Shown here: in pieces, positions 42,864 to 51,960 of the stretch
Layout of the letters: each line of letters starts with the position of its first letter
Numbering within the stretch: position 1 is the first letter of the stretch
NCBI RefSeq assembly: GCF_016405985.1
Contig: NZ_JAEFCF010000035.1
Location: forward strand, 1 to 55,053
Length of the DNA stretch: 55,053 nucleotides
Reading direction: 5' to 3'
From: Paracoccus sp. IB05
Lineage (GTDB): Bacteria > Pseudomonadota > Alphaproteobacteria > Rhodobacterales > Rhodobacteraceae
Translations under genes and position numbers: made by a program
Notes under the pieces: model-generated
What the model was told of the DNA's origin: nothing
Seen by the model: only the letters and a program-made list of their open reading frames with translations
Databases searched by the model: none

Positions 42864-43756
42864 CCGCTTACGCCTCCGCTCACGGACGCCGAGACGCTCG
42901 GTATCGAGTGCCCGATTTCGGGGGCGTTCATCAGGACAATCTGTTGGTCTTGCGGGCGCCGGGCGGCGGGATCTGTATCCAATCCCAAGCGCCTCAGCGC
43001 GTAATAGAGCAGCGCGCGGCGCACCTTTATCTTCGCTCTGCCGCCACGCATCCCGTAGTCGAGGGCAATGACCTTAGCCTGCGTCTCTGACAGTTCGGGA
43101 TGAGGAGCCACTTCGAGGACGAGTTCTGAATTCCAGTCGAGATCATCATCGGCCGATGTCCCGCTTTCGCGTGAGCCACGAATCTCAATCATCCGGGAGA
43201 GAAGGAAATCCTTGAAACACTCGTCGGTTAGACAAAACGCGCGGGCGTGCCAGCGAAATCCATCGAAGGCAATCGCGTGAGGCGCAATCCAACGCCACCG
43301 CGGATCTGGGCTGGAAAGGGACTGGTATCGTATCTCTATCTCTTCGGATCGCCTGATCGCTCCCACAACGGACCGAAGCGTCACGGGGTCAACACCACGG
43401 ACCGGCGTCGGCGCAGAGGCAAAGGACGGAAGATTAGCGATCCAGGAGTCTTCGCGGTCAAGAATGTTTTCGGCCACGGACCGTAGCTGAGCTAGATAGC
43501 GACTGGCATCAGGTTCCAGAAATTTTGGTTGGAAAGCACTGCCTCGCACATAAGTCCGCGCACTCTTGTCGTAGACCATGTTCGCCGGAGCAAAGCCGAT
43601 GTAGCGATTCAGGTCAGTGGACGCTTGGTTGACCGAGACACCGAACTGATCCATGAGGTCACTCCGGTTTACATGCCCCTCCCAGAACAAGCGGAACTCT
43701 ATGAACTCGAGACGTTGCTCGACTCCCCATCGCAGTTCTGACCTGTCGCTATCCAC
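42860..43756 (-). CDS. brxR: BREX regulator BrxR (WYL domain)
   Basis: A 298-aa transcription factor. The N-terminal winged helix includes WGVEQRLEFIEFRLFWEGHVNRSDLMDQFGVS. The WYL domain covers ~115-235 (IRRSEEIEIRYQSLSS, then FDGFRWHARAFCL). A C-terminal domain follows. BrxR proteins repress BREX promoters and may respond to nucleic acids. GTG 43756 is chosen because GGGAGG lies six bases upstream. An earlier TTG at 43777 would abut the inverted repeat at 43779-43797, which is better read as the operator. It is the first gene of the BREX operon. Confidence 0.88.
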   Translation of the reverse strand: MDSDRSELRWGVEQRLEFIEFRLFWEGHVNRSDLMDQFGVSVNQASTDLNRYIGFAPANMVYDKSARTYVRGSAFQPKFLEPDASRYLAQLRSVAENILDREDSWIANLPSFASAPTPVRGVDPVTLRSVVGAIRRSEEIEIRYQSLSSPDPRWRWIAPHAIAFDGFRWHARAFCLTDECFKDFLLSRMIEIRGSRESGTSADDDLDWNSELVLEVAPHPELSETQAKVIALDYGMRGGRAKIKVRRALLYYALRRLGLDTDPAARRPQDQQIVLMNAPEIGHSIPSVSASVSGGVSG

Positions 43757-43778
43757 CCTGGCCTCCCGGTATCCCAAT

Positions 43779-43797
43779 GCGCATTGTAACTATGCGC
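43779..43797. promoter_or_regulatory. Candidate BrxR operator
   Basis: A perfect inverted repeat GCGCAT (43779-43784) and ATGCGC (43792-43797) with a 7-bp spacer, 22 bp upstream of the brxR start. Position and symmetry suit an autoregulatory site. Confidence 0.55.
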
Positions 43798-43960
43798 GCC
43801 CACTTTCTGGGCCTGCGACAACCTTAGGGAGTGACACCGAGATTATCAATCGAATTTCAAGGCGTTGCCCTGGAAGTTGACCATTCAGGCGTAGGTCGTT
43901 CTGACAAAAGGGATTCCTCTGTCAGTCGTGCTATGATTCAAGCTCATCTCTACGTGGGAG

Positions 43961-44733
43961 ATGAACTTGGCAGGCAACCTGATATCCGACGATGAGTGGA
44001 CCTTCTTCGAGGGCTTCATTCGTGCCGTCCGGCACCCTAACGGGCGGAAACCTGCGGACCATCGTCTTGTTCTCGACGGGGTTTTCTGGACCGCAAGGAC
44101 TGGTGCGCCATGGCGTGATCTGCCCGAAGAGTTTGGGAAGTGGTCCTGGGTCTACCGTCAGTTCCGCCGGTGGACTTTGGCGGGACTGTGGGAGGATACC
44201 CTGGATGCGCTGAACCACGCTGGGATCGCGCCAGACAAGCTCCAGATGGTTGATAGCACTGTGATCTGCGCTCATCATCATGCGGCGCGTGCAAAAGGGG
44301 GACACCGAAAGAGGCTCTTGGCCGCTCGAGAGGTGGGTTCTCGACCAAGATCCATCTGCGCGTCAACGGAGCGGGCCTCCCGATGAGGACCGAGCTAACG
44401 CCCGGGCAGGTTTCCGACTACACCGGCTACGATCTGGTGATGGCCGGCAATCTGCCACAGCCCGCCGTCCTGGTGGCCGACAGGGGCTATGACTCTGATA
44501 AAATTCGGGAAGACATCGAGAGCCGCAACGCCCTGCCCATGATACCGATGCGAAAGAATCTAAGGGTGCGCAAGGTTGTCGACATGAGCAGCTACACCCT
44601 GCGCAACATGGTCTAGCGCTGCTTCAACAAGCTGAAAAGCAACCGTCGGCTGGCAACCCACTACGACAAAGCCGCCGAAAGCTTCGTCTACGTCGCCTTT
44701 ATCAGGCGACGGCTCCTCCATTTGCCAACATGA
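43961..44733 (+). pseudogene. IS5-family (IS427-like) transposase with premature stop
   Basis: A two-frame transposase. The first frame (43961-44386) begins ISDDEWTFFEGFIRAV and carries WSWVYRQFRRW and the first catalytic Asp in MVDSTVICAHHHAA. The second frame, joined by a slippery AAAAGGGGG at 44293-44301, reads KEALGRSRGGFSTKIHLRVN and VLVADRGYDSDKIREDIE (second Asp). The -1 frameshift is normal for this group. A TAG at 44614-44616 replaces the expected Glu codon in the DDE helix region (LRNMV-stop-RCFNKLK), and the C-terminus ends early at 44733. The element is therefore probably inactive. Terminal inverted repeats could not be placed. Confidence 0.85.
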
Positions 44734-44744
44734 CCTCGGGGGTG

Positions 44745-44899
44745 TTATTGAGACAATAAAATGCTCTACTCGGCTGAATGTCAATGATGTGTAGCCGACG
44801 AGTATTTGTGAACCGTCGTTGGCTCAGCATGGCCTGCCCTGCTCGTTCGGGCCAATCAATGTCGGCGTCTGCGTGGAAGACCACCCTGCCCTTCCCCAA
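44745..44899 (-). pseudogene. Possible gene fragment beside the IS
   Basis: The minus strand reads VVFHADADIDWPERAGQAML then SQRRFTNTRRLHIIDIQPSR before running into IS sequence. It looks protein-like but has no start, stop or family that I recognise. It may be the remains of a gene cut by the IS insertion. Confidence 0.3.
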
Positions 44900-44910
44900 T
44901 GAACAGCCAG

Positions 44911-46017
44911 TTATCCCGCATTATGCAACCAATACCGGGTATGACGCCGCTCGCCTGTTCGCGTCAGGGCACCCATCTCCACGAGGTCCTGGAGGTCTCG
45001 AGTCGCTGTCGCCCGTGACGTGCCAGTGATGGAGATATAGGTCTCGGCACTGAGCCCCCCTCGGAAACCTTCCGGCCCTTCACGGAACATACGCTCGACC
45101 ACTTTCGCCTGCCGCACGTTCAACCTGCCCCGCAGCCGGTCATAGAATCTTGCCTTGGAAATGAAAAACGCGACACGCTCCAGCGTTGCTTGCTGCGCCT
45201 TGAGGACTGTCTCGCCGAACCAGAGAAGCCATGGCGTCACGTCCAAAACCTTCTGATGGGTTTCAAGCTGCTCGTAATAGGCCCTTCGATCGCGTTCGAT
45301 CGTATAGGCCAGCGCGATCAGGCTGGGCTGGCCGATGCTCTGCGCCAGCGACTTCTCCGCCAGAGCGCGGCCAAGACGACCGTTGCCATCCTCAAAGGGG
45401 TGAATACTTTCGAACCACAGATGCCCAAGTGCAGCCCGGGTCAGCGCCGCGACAGGTGCTGCTCCTTCCGGAGCGGATGCGTTGAACCAGGCAACAAACC
45501 TGTCCATCTCGGCAGGCACCTGAGCGGATGGCGGTGCCTCAAAATGCACGCGCTGCCGGTCGATACGGCCGGACACGATCTGCATCGCATCGCTGTGTCT
45601 GCGATAAGCACCGACGATTTCAAGATGTCGGTCATGGGACAAGAGCATCCCATGCCAGCGGCAAAGCGTATCGTGGTCCAGCGGCTCGGCGTAGCGCGAG
45701 TAGACATCGACCATCATCTCGGCGATGCCCTCTTCACGTGCTTTCACAAGCGTGCCATCGATCGCCAGCCCGAACTGGCGGCGCAGCGAGGATTGGACGC
45801 TTGAACGGTCCAGAACCTCGCCTTCGATGGCACTTGTCCGCATGGCCTCTTCGCTCAGAAGCTCGATCCGCAGGCGATCCCGATCATCGCCCGTGACATG
45901 GCGAACAGCACCGACGATCTCGCCAGATGAGATCAGGAATTTCTCCTCAAGTGGTTTGATCGCCTCGTCGTCATATCGAAAGCGCGGCCAGTCTTCCTGG
46001 GTCCAGTTCCAGCGCAT
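44911..46017 (-). CDS. Fic/DOC-domain protein with internal inhibitory helix
   Basis: A 368-aa Fic protein that probably transfers AMP to a target protein. The Fic motif HPFEDGNGR is at 206-214, with the catalytic His at 206. An N-terminal inhibition motif TSAIEG at 61-66 fits (S/T)xxxE(G/N), so activity is self-restrained (class II). A C-terminal winged helix (RFRGGLSAETYISITGTSRATATRDLQDLVEMGAL) could bind DNA. Operator-like repeats lie just upstream (46016-46072). ATG 46017 has GGAGG 11 bases before it. It stands alone, so it works as a toxin or regulator without a separate antitoxin. Confidence 0.9.
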   Translation of the reverse strand: MRWNWTQEDWPRFRYDDEAIKPLEEKFLISSGEIVGAVRHVTGDDRDRLRIELLSEEAMRTSAIEGEVLDRSSVQSSLRRQFGLAIDGTLVKAREEGIAEMMVDVYSRYAEPLDHDTLCRWHGMLLSHDRHLEIVGAYRRHSDAMQIVSGRIDRQRVHFEAPPSAQVPAEMDRFVAWFNASAPEGAAPVAALTRAALGHLWFESIHPFEDGNGRLGRALAEKSLAQSIGQPSLIALAYTIERDRRAYYEQLETHQKVLDVTPWLLWFGETVLKAQQATLERVAFFISKARFYDRLRGRLNVRQAKVVERMFREGPEGFRGGLSAETYISITGTSRATATRDLQDLVEMGALTRTGERRHTRYWLHNAG

Positions 46018-46072
46018 GAGTTATAGAGCCTCCGTATATTGCTCACAATATAGCAATTTTATGAGTTATAGA
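46016..46072. promoter_or_regulatory. Operator repeats of the fic gene
   Basis: A direct repeat ATGAGTTATAGA at 46016-46027 and 46061-46072, with a perfect inverted repeat TATATTG (46035-46041) / CAATATA (46046-46052) between them. The first copy overlaps the start codon. This arrangement suits autorepression by the Fic protein's own winged helix. Confidence 0.6.
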
Positions 46073-46277
46073 AGGCTGATCTATGCATCATCCTACATCA
46101 CCCGAGCTTCCGCGCGCGTTGAGCAGGCTCATCTGCTTTGTCTTCTGCGAACCCTGAACCGGCGGCATGTTACGAATCCTCCACTCAGTCTCGATGTTCT
46201 GAGAAGTTTTGCCACTCGTCATCGTCAGGCATGAGCCACCCCGAGCCGATCACCCATACGAACGCGGGCAAGAAAGG

Positions 46278-46548
46278 TTATTCGACCTCGCCCGCAATCG
46301 GCAGATCCAGCGCGATGTCGGCCTGCGGCTTCAGCAGTCCCGCATCTTCCAGCGCCTCGATGTCCGGCAGGTCGCGCAGGGTTTCCAGCCCGAACTGCAC
46401 CAGAAACCCCGGCGTGGTAACCTAGGTATAGGGCGCACCGGGTTCAGGGCTACGCGGACCTCGGGCGATCAGGGCCTGGCGGTGCAGTCGTGCGATCAGA
46501 TCACGGCTCACTTCGCGGCCGGTCAGTCGCGAGATCGCGCCGCGGGTC
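46278..46548 (-). pseudogene. ScpB-like remnant
   Basis: The last ~90 codons of an ScpB-like gene, closely similar to the intact copy at 53187-53846: both have EVSRD, RGPRSPEPGAPYT and LRDLPD-type segments. The tyrosine codon after GAPYT is now TAG (plus 46422-46424). The 5' part is gone, replaced at 46543-46548 by an istB fragment. Inactive. Confidence 0.85.
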
Positions 46549-46805
46549 TCATCATCGACGAGCTCGGCTTCGTGCCCCTGTCGAAAACGGGTGCCGAGTT
46601 GCTGTTCGAGCTGATCTCGCAGCGCTATGAGCGCGGATCGACCCTCATCACAAGCAATCTGCCCTTCGATGAATGGACCGAGACATTCGGCTCGGAGCGC
46701 CTGACCGGCGCGCTTCTCGACCGGCTGACCCACCACGTCAGCATCCTCGAGATGAACGGCGAAAGCTACCGCCTCGCCAACAGCACTGCCCGCAAGCGGC
46801 GCTGA
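46545..46805 (+). pseudogene. IS21-family IstB ATPase C-terminal fragment
   Basis: 87 codons of the IstB helper ATPase: Walker B LIIDELGFVPLS, then LLFELISQRYERGSTLITSNLPFDEW and LTGALLDRLTHHVSILEMNGESYRL. The Walker A half and istA are absent. The joint with the scpB remnant at ~46545 is sharp, as expected for an IS-mediated deletion. Confidence 0.88.
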
Positions 46806-47054
46806 TCAAGATCCAGGCATCTTACAACTACTGGCCCTGACGGGCCAGCGCGCCATAGCACGCGCCAGCTATGTGACAAGCGCGCGCCATGGCGCACATC
46901 CTCACCAACTAGCCTGGTTTTGCTCCGCCGCCATGGCCGACTCTTGCGCCGCCGTTGACAGCAGTCCCCGTCCTCGAGCGAACAGCCATAACCCTTAGAG
47001 ATCGCCAGCTTTGATCCGCAAAGAAGACCGGAGTGACCTCGCAGACTTCGGTCG

Positions 47055-47627
47055 CTATGCCTTCCGCCCATGATACCCACGAGCCTCGAACTCCAGACGA
47101 CCAAGTTCGGAAAGCATGGCTACCTCTGGCGATTGATTTCCGTAAGGGCGCTTTCTGTTCATCAGCATTTCGATAGTTTTTACACGCGACTGCAGATGGG
47201 TTGGGCTGACAGCCATCTTTAGCCGGCTGAGTGCTGCCTGGTCGCGATTATTCTGAAAATCTGCCAGTGCGTCGAGGATGTCCTCACCTTTGCTTCTCGG
47301 GCGATCAGAAAAGTCAGGGTTGCTATCGCGATTAAGCTCTGGATCTGCCGCAGCTGTCTCCAGCCCACTATTGATGGCACTCGTAATCTTGAGGATCAAT
47401 TCGCTCCTATAATCCTGAGATCCCGAAAAATGCGCACTGCCGACAAAAAGATTTGGAAATCGAAAGTGTCTCGCAACAAGTCCAGGAAGTATCTCTTGAA
47501 TGTGAATGACTCCGGACAGCAACTGATTCGTGCTCTCCGCATCGCTGTCTGGGCGCCAAGTGCCAAACCCTTCGAGTTTTTGAAAAATGGTGTCGACGAC
47601 GGCATCCCCAGTGTTCCAGTACTTCAT
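47055..47627 (-). CDS. Unknown 190-aa protein downstream of ietS
   Basis: A soluble, mostly helical protein starting MKYWNTGDAVVDTIFQKLEGFGTW at ATG 47625-47627. I do not recognise the family. It has no signal peptide or catalytic motif that I can see; the middle (SAHFSGSQDYRSELILKITSAINSG) and the C-terminus (SRVKTIEMLMNRKRPYG) look structured. It lies 105 nt after the ietS stop in the same direction, so it may be co-transcribed with the IetAS pair. It is somewhat AT-richer than ietAS. Confidence 0.55.
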   Translation of the reverse strand: MKYWNTGDAVVDTIFQKLEGFGTWRPDSDAESTNQLLSGVIHIQEILPGLVARHFRFPNLFVGSAHFSGSQDYRSELILKITSAINSGLETAAADPELNRDSNPDFSDRPRSKGEDILDALADFQNNRDQAALSRLKMAVSPTHLQSRVKTIEMLMNRKRPYGNQSPEVAMLSELGRLEFEARGYHGRKA

Positions 47628-47732
47628 ATTTAACTCATCCCTAGGGCGTTAGGCCGCCCCATCAGTTTTCCATATTAGAACTGTGAAGAACAGAAACGCG
47701 TTGCCTTAGTGTAGCCCGAGCAAGTGCGCAGC

Positions 47733-50198
47733 CTAGACCGCAATCGCCGCTTGGGCTGCAATAATTGCTTCGACAGCAACCTGAACCTCCGCATAGAGCT
47801 CCGCTTCGAGCTCGCCTGCATCGATCTCGACAATCAATGCATAGCGCACAGATGGCAAACCATCGGCCAAAATCTTCTTTGATTTCCACCATCCAGTGAC
47901 AGGATGAACGGCGAGCAAGTTACGCCGCGCCAGATCGGAAGCCTTGCACGTCAGCTGATCTATATGCAGCGAACCGACATGGCGTCGGTTGCTACCGAAA
48001 TCCCAAAGATCATCCTCATCGCCAGCAGGGCCATCCGGCTGTTCGGCCGCCTTGCTGATGCGAGCCAAAAATCGGGCTTCGTTCTCGCCAGCACGATTGA
48101 GTTGGAAACGCAGATTATGGGACGCGTAGCGATACCGAACGCCGCGCGAGGCTTCTGACGGGTTCGGAGCGATAAAGCTGCTGAGTGCTACCCGCAGAGT
48201 CACATCCGCATTGCCGAGCGCGCGCAAGGCCTCAACGGGCCAGGGAAGGGCGAACAGCTTCATCTCGTTGTGGATATCACCGCCCGTTTTTTCAGAGATC
48301 CCATAGGGTATAATCGTGTCTTCCACGATGAGCGTCAGGGCGTTCGACGCGCTGCGGCGGGCACGGGCCATGTCCGGAACGCCAAATCCATAGCGCCGAA
48401 AAAGCGGCGTATAATGACCCTTGTTCGGCTGGACCGGCAGATGTGCTCGCATCTGCTGTGTCCAACGCGCTGAAGACACATAGAGACCACGGACTGTCTC
48501 GGGCCAAAGCGCCGGATACTCCGACCAGAGCTCCGTAACATCCTTCGCTGCCAGCGCGGTCGCCGCACTGGTGTCGAAGGTGAACGTAAAGGATCGTGCA
48601 GGATAATTGTGGTGCGTCGAAAGGAGAGACAACCATCCGTGCCGCATTGGTGGCGGCATTGCACTCAGAGCCCAGTTTCCACCTTCAAGAACAACGTCGG
48701 GCTTAATGGGCCAATGTGACGACCACGATGCAGTTCGCGAAGCAGGCGATAGATCTCCGAATGGTGCGAGCGCATGGGCCAGTTCACCATCTGGTAATAC
48801 GGTCTTCTCGGTAAAGGCGCCGACAGACAGAACGTTCCACGCCTGGGCCGGGGACTCAATCTCATTGTCCTCGTGATCGCATCGGTCGAGGTAGTTTCCT
48901 GCTCCAAAAGTAAAGTTGTCGGTATTTCCTGCGGAAACAAGTACCAGGCGCTGTTGTCTGATTTCGCCAGAGACACCGGCGGCGAGCTGATCTACTTCTG
49001 TTGACCACGAGGTCGGGGCTCCGTCGTGCGGCGTATCCTCACCCGTCGTCGTCGTCATGGTGAACGTACGGCGTCGGGGGCCAATCTGTTCGACCGTATT
49101 GATCCCCTGCTTGGTCACCACGCCCAGAAGATGATGCGGGTTCACACCCGCATCTGGCAGCAGTTTGACAGATTCCAGGCGGTTCCTAACCACAACAGGA
49201 TTCATCTGATGGAGTTTTTGCGTCAGATCACCGAAGAGCGCGAGCCCCGCCATTTCCGTGCCATGGCCCTTCACATCCTCCAATCCCCAGGCAGGATACG
49301 CGGCATGTCGATCATCCACGCTGAGCGCCGGCTGAATGAGAGGATGCGACCGACTGACACCGGTATCCAGAAGCGTGACGTAACCAGCATTGAGCTGGTC
49401 AGCATAGGTCGTCCGACCTGAAAGCTCATCGACCCACTGTGCCTGTTCAGCCACCGGCAAACCGTCGAAGAAATCTGCGGTGATTGTCGGAGCGGCAAGT
49501 GCGCGTACACCACCCAACCGCCGCACAGCCTGAGCGAGTTGGGTGCGGTCAGCCTGGACGACAACCACTGTATCTTCGGGAAACTCCAGCCGATCTGCCC
49601 CCACAACCACACCATAGTTTGGCGCAGCCGCGACGAAGGCTTCGGTCATTAGAGGTTCGAGCCAAACCTCCCAGATGGTCGCAACATCCGCCGCAGGAAA
49701 TTTGCCTGATGGGCTGCGCCAGAGGGCACGCAATCCCGCTTCGGTGATGGCCGCGATACTTTGAACCAGGTCCGCATTCTTTGGGCGGCCCGGGATGATT
49801 TCACCATCCTTCTCGCGATCAGGCGTATCTTCTTTCTGAAACTGCTCGACCTTACTACGCAGCTTTTCGATACCCGCGGCTGTTGCAAACACCGTCGCTC
49901 GCTCTTCGTCGCCACCGGGAACAGGGGCATCTTCAATGCGAAGAAGTATCAGGCCACTGGCGTCCAAGCTTTCCTTTTTCAGACGTTCATCGACACGGGA
50001 GCGGACTTCCAGATAGACGCCAGGAAGCTCAGCGGCCGGAATGTCCGGCAGCGCGTCGATGGCCTGAAGTAACGCTTGGGCGTGAGCCGCACGATTGGGG
50101 ACATCACTTGGTCTTTTGGAACCGCCCCCGCCCTTTGCTTGGAACGGGCGAGTTTGTCCGAGATTGCGAAGGTGGAAGTGCCGAAGGTCTCGCGCCAT
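47733..50198 (-). CDS. ietS: Subtilisin-like protease IetS
   Basis: An 821-aa S8-family protease. Catalytic Asp ~278 (TLLDTGVSRSHPL), His ~312 (GHGTEMAG), oxyanion Asn in VSAGN (~425) and Ser ~544 (FDTSAATA) are all in place. No signal peptide, so it acts inside the cell. A cytoplasmic subtilase paired with an AAA ATPase is the IetAS module, described in Agrobacterium plasmid stability and in anti-phage screens. ATG 50198; overlaps the ietA 3' end by ~95 nt. Confidence 0.9.
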   Translation of the reverse strand: MARDLRHFHLRNLGQTRPFQAKGGGGSKRPSDVPNRAAHAQALLQAIDALPDIPAAELPGVYLEVRSRVDERLKKESLDASGLILLRIEDAPVPGGDEERATVFATAAGIEKLRSKVEQFQKEDTPDREKDGEIIPGRPKNADLVQSIAAITEAGLRALWRSPSGKFPAADVATIWEVWLEPLMTEAFVAAAPNYGVVVGADRLEFPEDTVVVVQADRTQLAQAVRRLGGVRALAAPTITADFFDGLPVAEQAQWVDELSGRTTYADQLNAGYVTLLDTGVSRSHPLIQPALSVDDRHAAYPAWGLEDVKGHGTEMAGLALFGDLTQKLHQMNPVVVRNRLESVKLLPDAGVNPHHLLGVVTKQGINTVEQIGPRRRTFTMTTTTGEDTPHDGAPTSWSTEVDQLAAGVSGEIRQQRLVLVSAGNTDNFTFGAGNYLDRCDHEDNEIESPAQAWNVLSVGAFTEKTVLPDGELAHALAPFGDLSPASRTASWSSHWPIKPDVVLEGGNWALSAMPPPMRHGWLSLLSTHHNYPARSFTFTFDTSAATALAAKDVTELWSEYPALWPETVRGLYVSSARWTQQMRAHLPVQPNKGHYTPLFRRYGFGVPDMARARRSASNALTLIVEDTIIPYGISEKTGGDIHNEMKLFALPWPVEALRALGNADVTLRVALSSFIAPNPSEASRGVRYRYASHNLRFQLNRAGENEARFLARISKAAEQPDGPAGDEDDLWDFGSNRRHVGSLHIDQLTCKASDLARRNLLAVHPVTGWWKSKKILADGLPSVRYALIVEIDAGELEAELYAEVQVAVEAIIAAQAAIAV

Positions 50199-51186
50199 TA
50201 TCAACGGTCCCTAGTTCTTGGAGCGACCTTCGGCGTTCGAGGGCATCAAGCAAATCCTGTGTCGCAATCTTGTCAGTATCGTTCAGCACCGCACGCCGGG
50301 CGGCATCTTCCGCCGCCGCCACAACATCAGCCGTTGAGAGGCCTGTGGCAACATCTGTCACCCGCTTCCACCCCATGCGGGCGAGTGAGAATCCGATCAA
50401 ACGGCGTTCGAGTGCCTGCCGAATCGCAGGGCCATCGGGCATCACAAATGGCAACACCAAATCGAAGCGACGCAGTACCGCTCGGTCGAGAATTCCTGGC
50501 AGATTTGTCGTGGCGATGACGATCGAAGGCCCTGTATCCTCATCCAGGAATTGCAAGAATGAGTTCAGAACCCGCCGGGCTTCGCCGACATCGTTCTCAC
50601 CGCCACGAGCCGCCGCCAAAGCGTCGATCTCGTCGAAGAGATAGATCCCGCGCGTTGTTTTGACGGCATCGAAGATCATCTTCAGCTTCTGCGCTGTTTC
50701 GCCCATGAACTTCGTGATCAGCCCGTGGAGCATGACCGAAAAGAGGGGGTACTGCAGCTCGCCGGCAAGCGCTGAAGCACTCAGGGTCTTACCGGTTCCG
50801 GGAGGGCCGGAGAGGAGAATACGCCGCCGTGGCTTCAACCCTTTTGCCTCGAGTTTTTCGCGCATTCGCGTCTCGACGACGAGATGCGCGAGTTCACTCT
50901 CGATCCTGTCCGGCAGGATTACATCGACGAGGCGCTCAGTCGGATATGACGCGGCAAGGAACCCCGCCAGATCACCGCGCGGTGTTGCGATAGGCGTTAC
51001 AGCAGGGGCTCGATTCGCGGGCGGCTTTTGCCCAGCTTCAGCCCATTGTCGCAACTGTTCAGCCAGCCGGGTATGTCCCTTCTGCTCTTCGGCCGCAGAG
51101 AGTTGCATCGCCAGATCGTAAAAACGATCGGCGTCTCCCTCCGCGTGGCTCTTAACGAGGCCGATGATTTGCTGGGCGGATGCCAC
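50104..51186 (-). CDS. ietA: AAA ATPase IetA
   Basis: A 360-aa AAA+ ATPase. Walker A GPPGTGKT is at 127-134, Walker B IYLFDEID at 181-188, and a sensor and Arg-finger region follows (FDLVLPFVMPDGPA). The N-terminal ~70 residues are helical and the end is low-complexity and basic. It probably feeds or switches on the IetS protease. Start GTG 51186; no strong ribosome site. The last ~30 codons overlap ietS in another frame. Confidence 0.9.
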   Translation of the reverse strand: MASAQQIIGLVKSHAEGDADRFYDLAMQLSAAEEQKGHTRLAEQLRQWAEAGQKPPANRAPAVTPIATPRGDLAGFLAASYPTERLVDVILPDRIESELAHLVVETRMREKLEAKGLKPRRRILLSGPPGTGKTLSASALAGELQYPLFSVMLHGLITKFMGETAQKLKMIFDAVKTTRGIYLFDEIDALAAARGGENDVGEARRVLNSFLQFLDEDTGPSIVIATTNLPGILDRAVLRRFDLVLPFVMPDGPAIRQALERRLIGFSLARMGWKRVTDVATGLSTADVVAAAEDAARRAVLNDTDKIATQDLLDALERRRSLQELGTVDNGARPSALPPSQSRTNSPVPSKGRGRFQKTK

Positions 51187-51487
51187 GCTTAAGCTACTCT
51201 TTCTTCGAGATTTTTTATCGACGTTTGTTACGTTGAGATTCTATACATAAATCACTCAGCGGACCAGAAAAATCGGCATGTAGCCCGACGCATGGCGGGG
51301 CTCAAGCCCCTCTTCGTGCAGCACATACTGGCAACATGCGGATCATGATCAGGAGGGGGAGCGCGGTCACTCAACTTGAAGCGGTTCCCCTAACATAACC
51401 GCATCTTCTAACTTCTGCGGATCCGCAGGATTGAACAAGCACCCCAAGCTTAAGAAGACACGGACCCAGGGCACGGGCGATGCGGAG
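51187..51487. other. Intergenic region upstream of ietA
   Basis: About 300 bases between ietA and hxlR, both on the minus strand. An AT-rich stretch at 51200-51255 would hold the ietA promoter. A 14-bp perfect palindrome, CTGCGGATCCGCAG, lies at 51415-51428. No gene is supported. Confidence 0.4.
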
Positions 51488-51859
51488 TCAGGCGGCACCG
51501 TGATTGCGGACCTCAGGCTTACCGTAAAGTCCGATATTGGCGTCGCCCCAGACTTTCAGCGCCATCAGGATCGGCTCCATACTGCGGCCAAGCTCTGACA
51601 GGCTGTATTCCACCTTCGGCGGCACCTGAGCATAGATCTTGCGGGTGATCAGCCCGTCCTCTTCCAGTTCCCGCAGCTGGTTGGTCAGCATCCGGGGTGT
51701 GACATTCTCGATCTGCCGGCGGATTTCGTTGAAGCGCATGGTGCCCGACTGCAGATGGAACAGGATGATCGCCTTCCACTTGCCGTCGATCAGCGCAATC
51801 GCTGCCTCGACCGAACAGCCGGGCGTGCAGTCAAAGCGGGAATGGCGGACCTTGGCCAT
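51488..51859 (-). CDS. HxlR-family transcriptional regulator
   Basis: A 123-aa winged-helix regulator with the HxlR pattern: CSVEAAIALIDGKWKAIILFHL, then FNEIRRQIENVTPRMLTNQLRELEEDGLI and VPPKVEYSLSELG. A cysteine near the N-terminus (CTPGC) suggests redox or electrophile sensing, as in the QorR/YodB-type branch. ATG 51859 has AAGGAT seven bases before. Divergent from the oxidoreductase gene, which it probably controls. Confidence 0.9.
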   Translation of the reverse strand: MAKVRHSRFDCTPGCSVEAAIALIDGKWKAIILFHLQSGTMRFNEIRRQIENVTPRMLTNQLRELEEDGLITRKIYAQVPPKVEYSLSELGRSMEPILMALKVWGDANIGLYGKPEVRNHGAA

Positions 51860-51960
51860 CACGGTATCCTTTTTGATACTATAGGCGATATTTGTGCATA
51901 TTGCGCTGAACGTATCACGGGCGCAGCTTCCGGGCCAGACAGTGGCACAAGGAGGCCCCC

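Noticed and set aside
30309-43756. DISARM system, because of the SNF2 helicase and large methylase
   Set aside because: BrxF, BrxC, PglZ, BrxR and the gene order identify type 3 BREX; no DUF1998 or phospholipase-D gene of DISARM is present.
44745-44910. Terminal inverted repeats of the IS5-family element
   Set aside because: No convincing matching ends were found by eye on either side, so element boundaries are left open.
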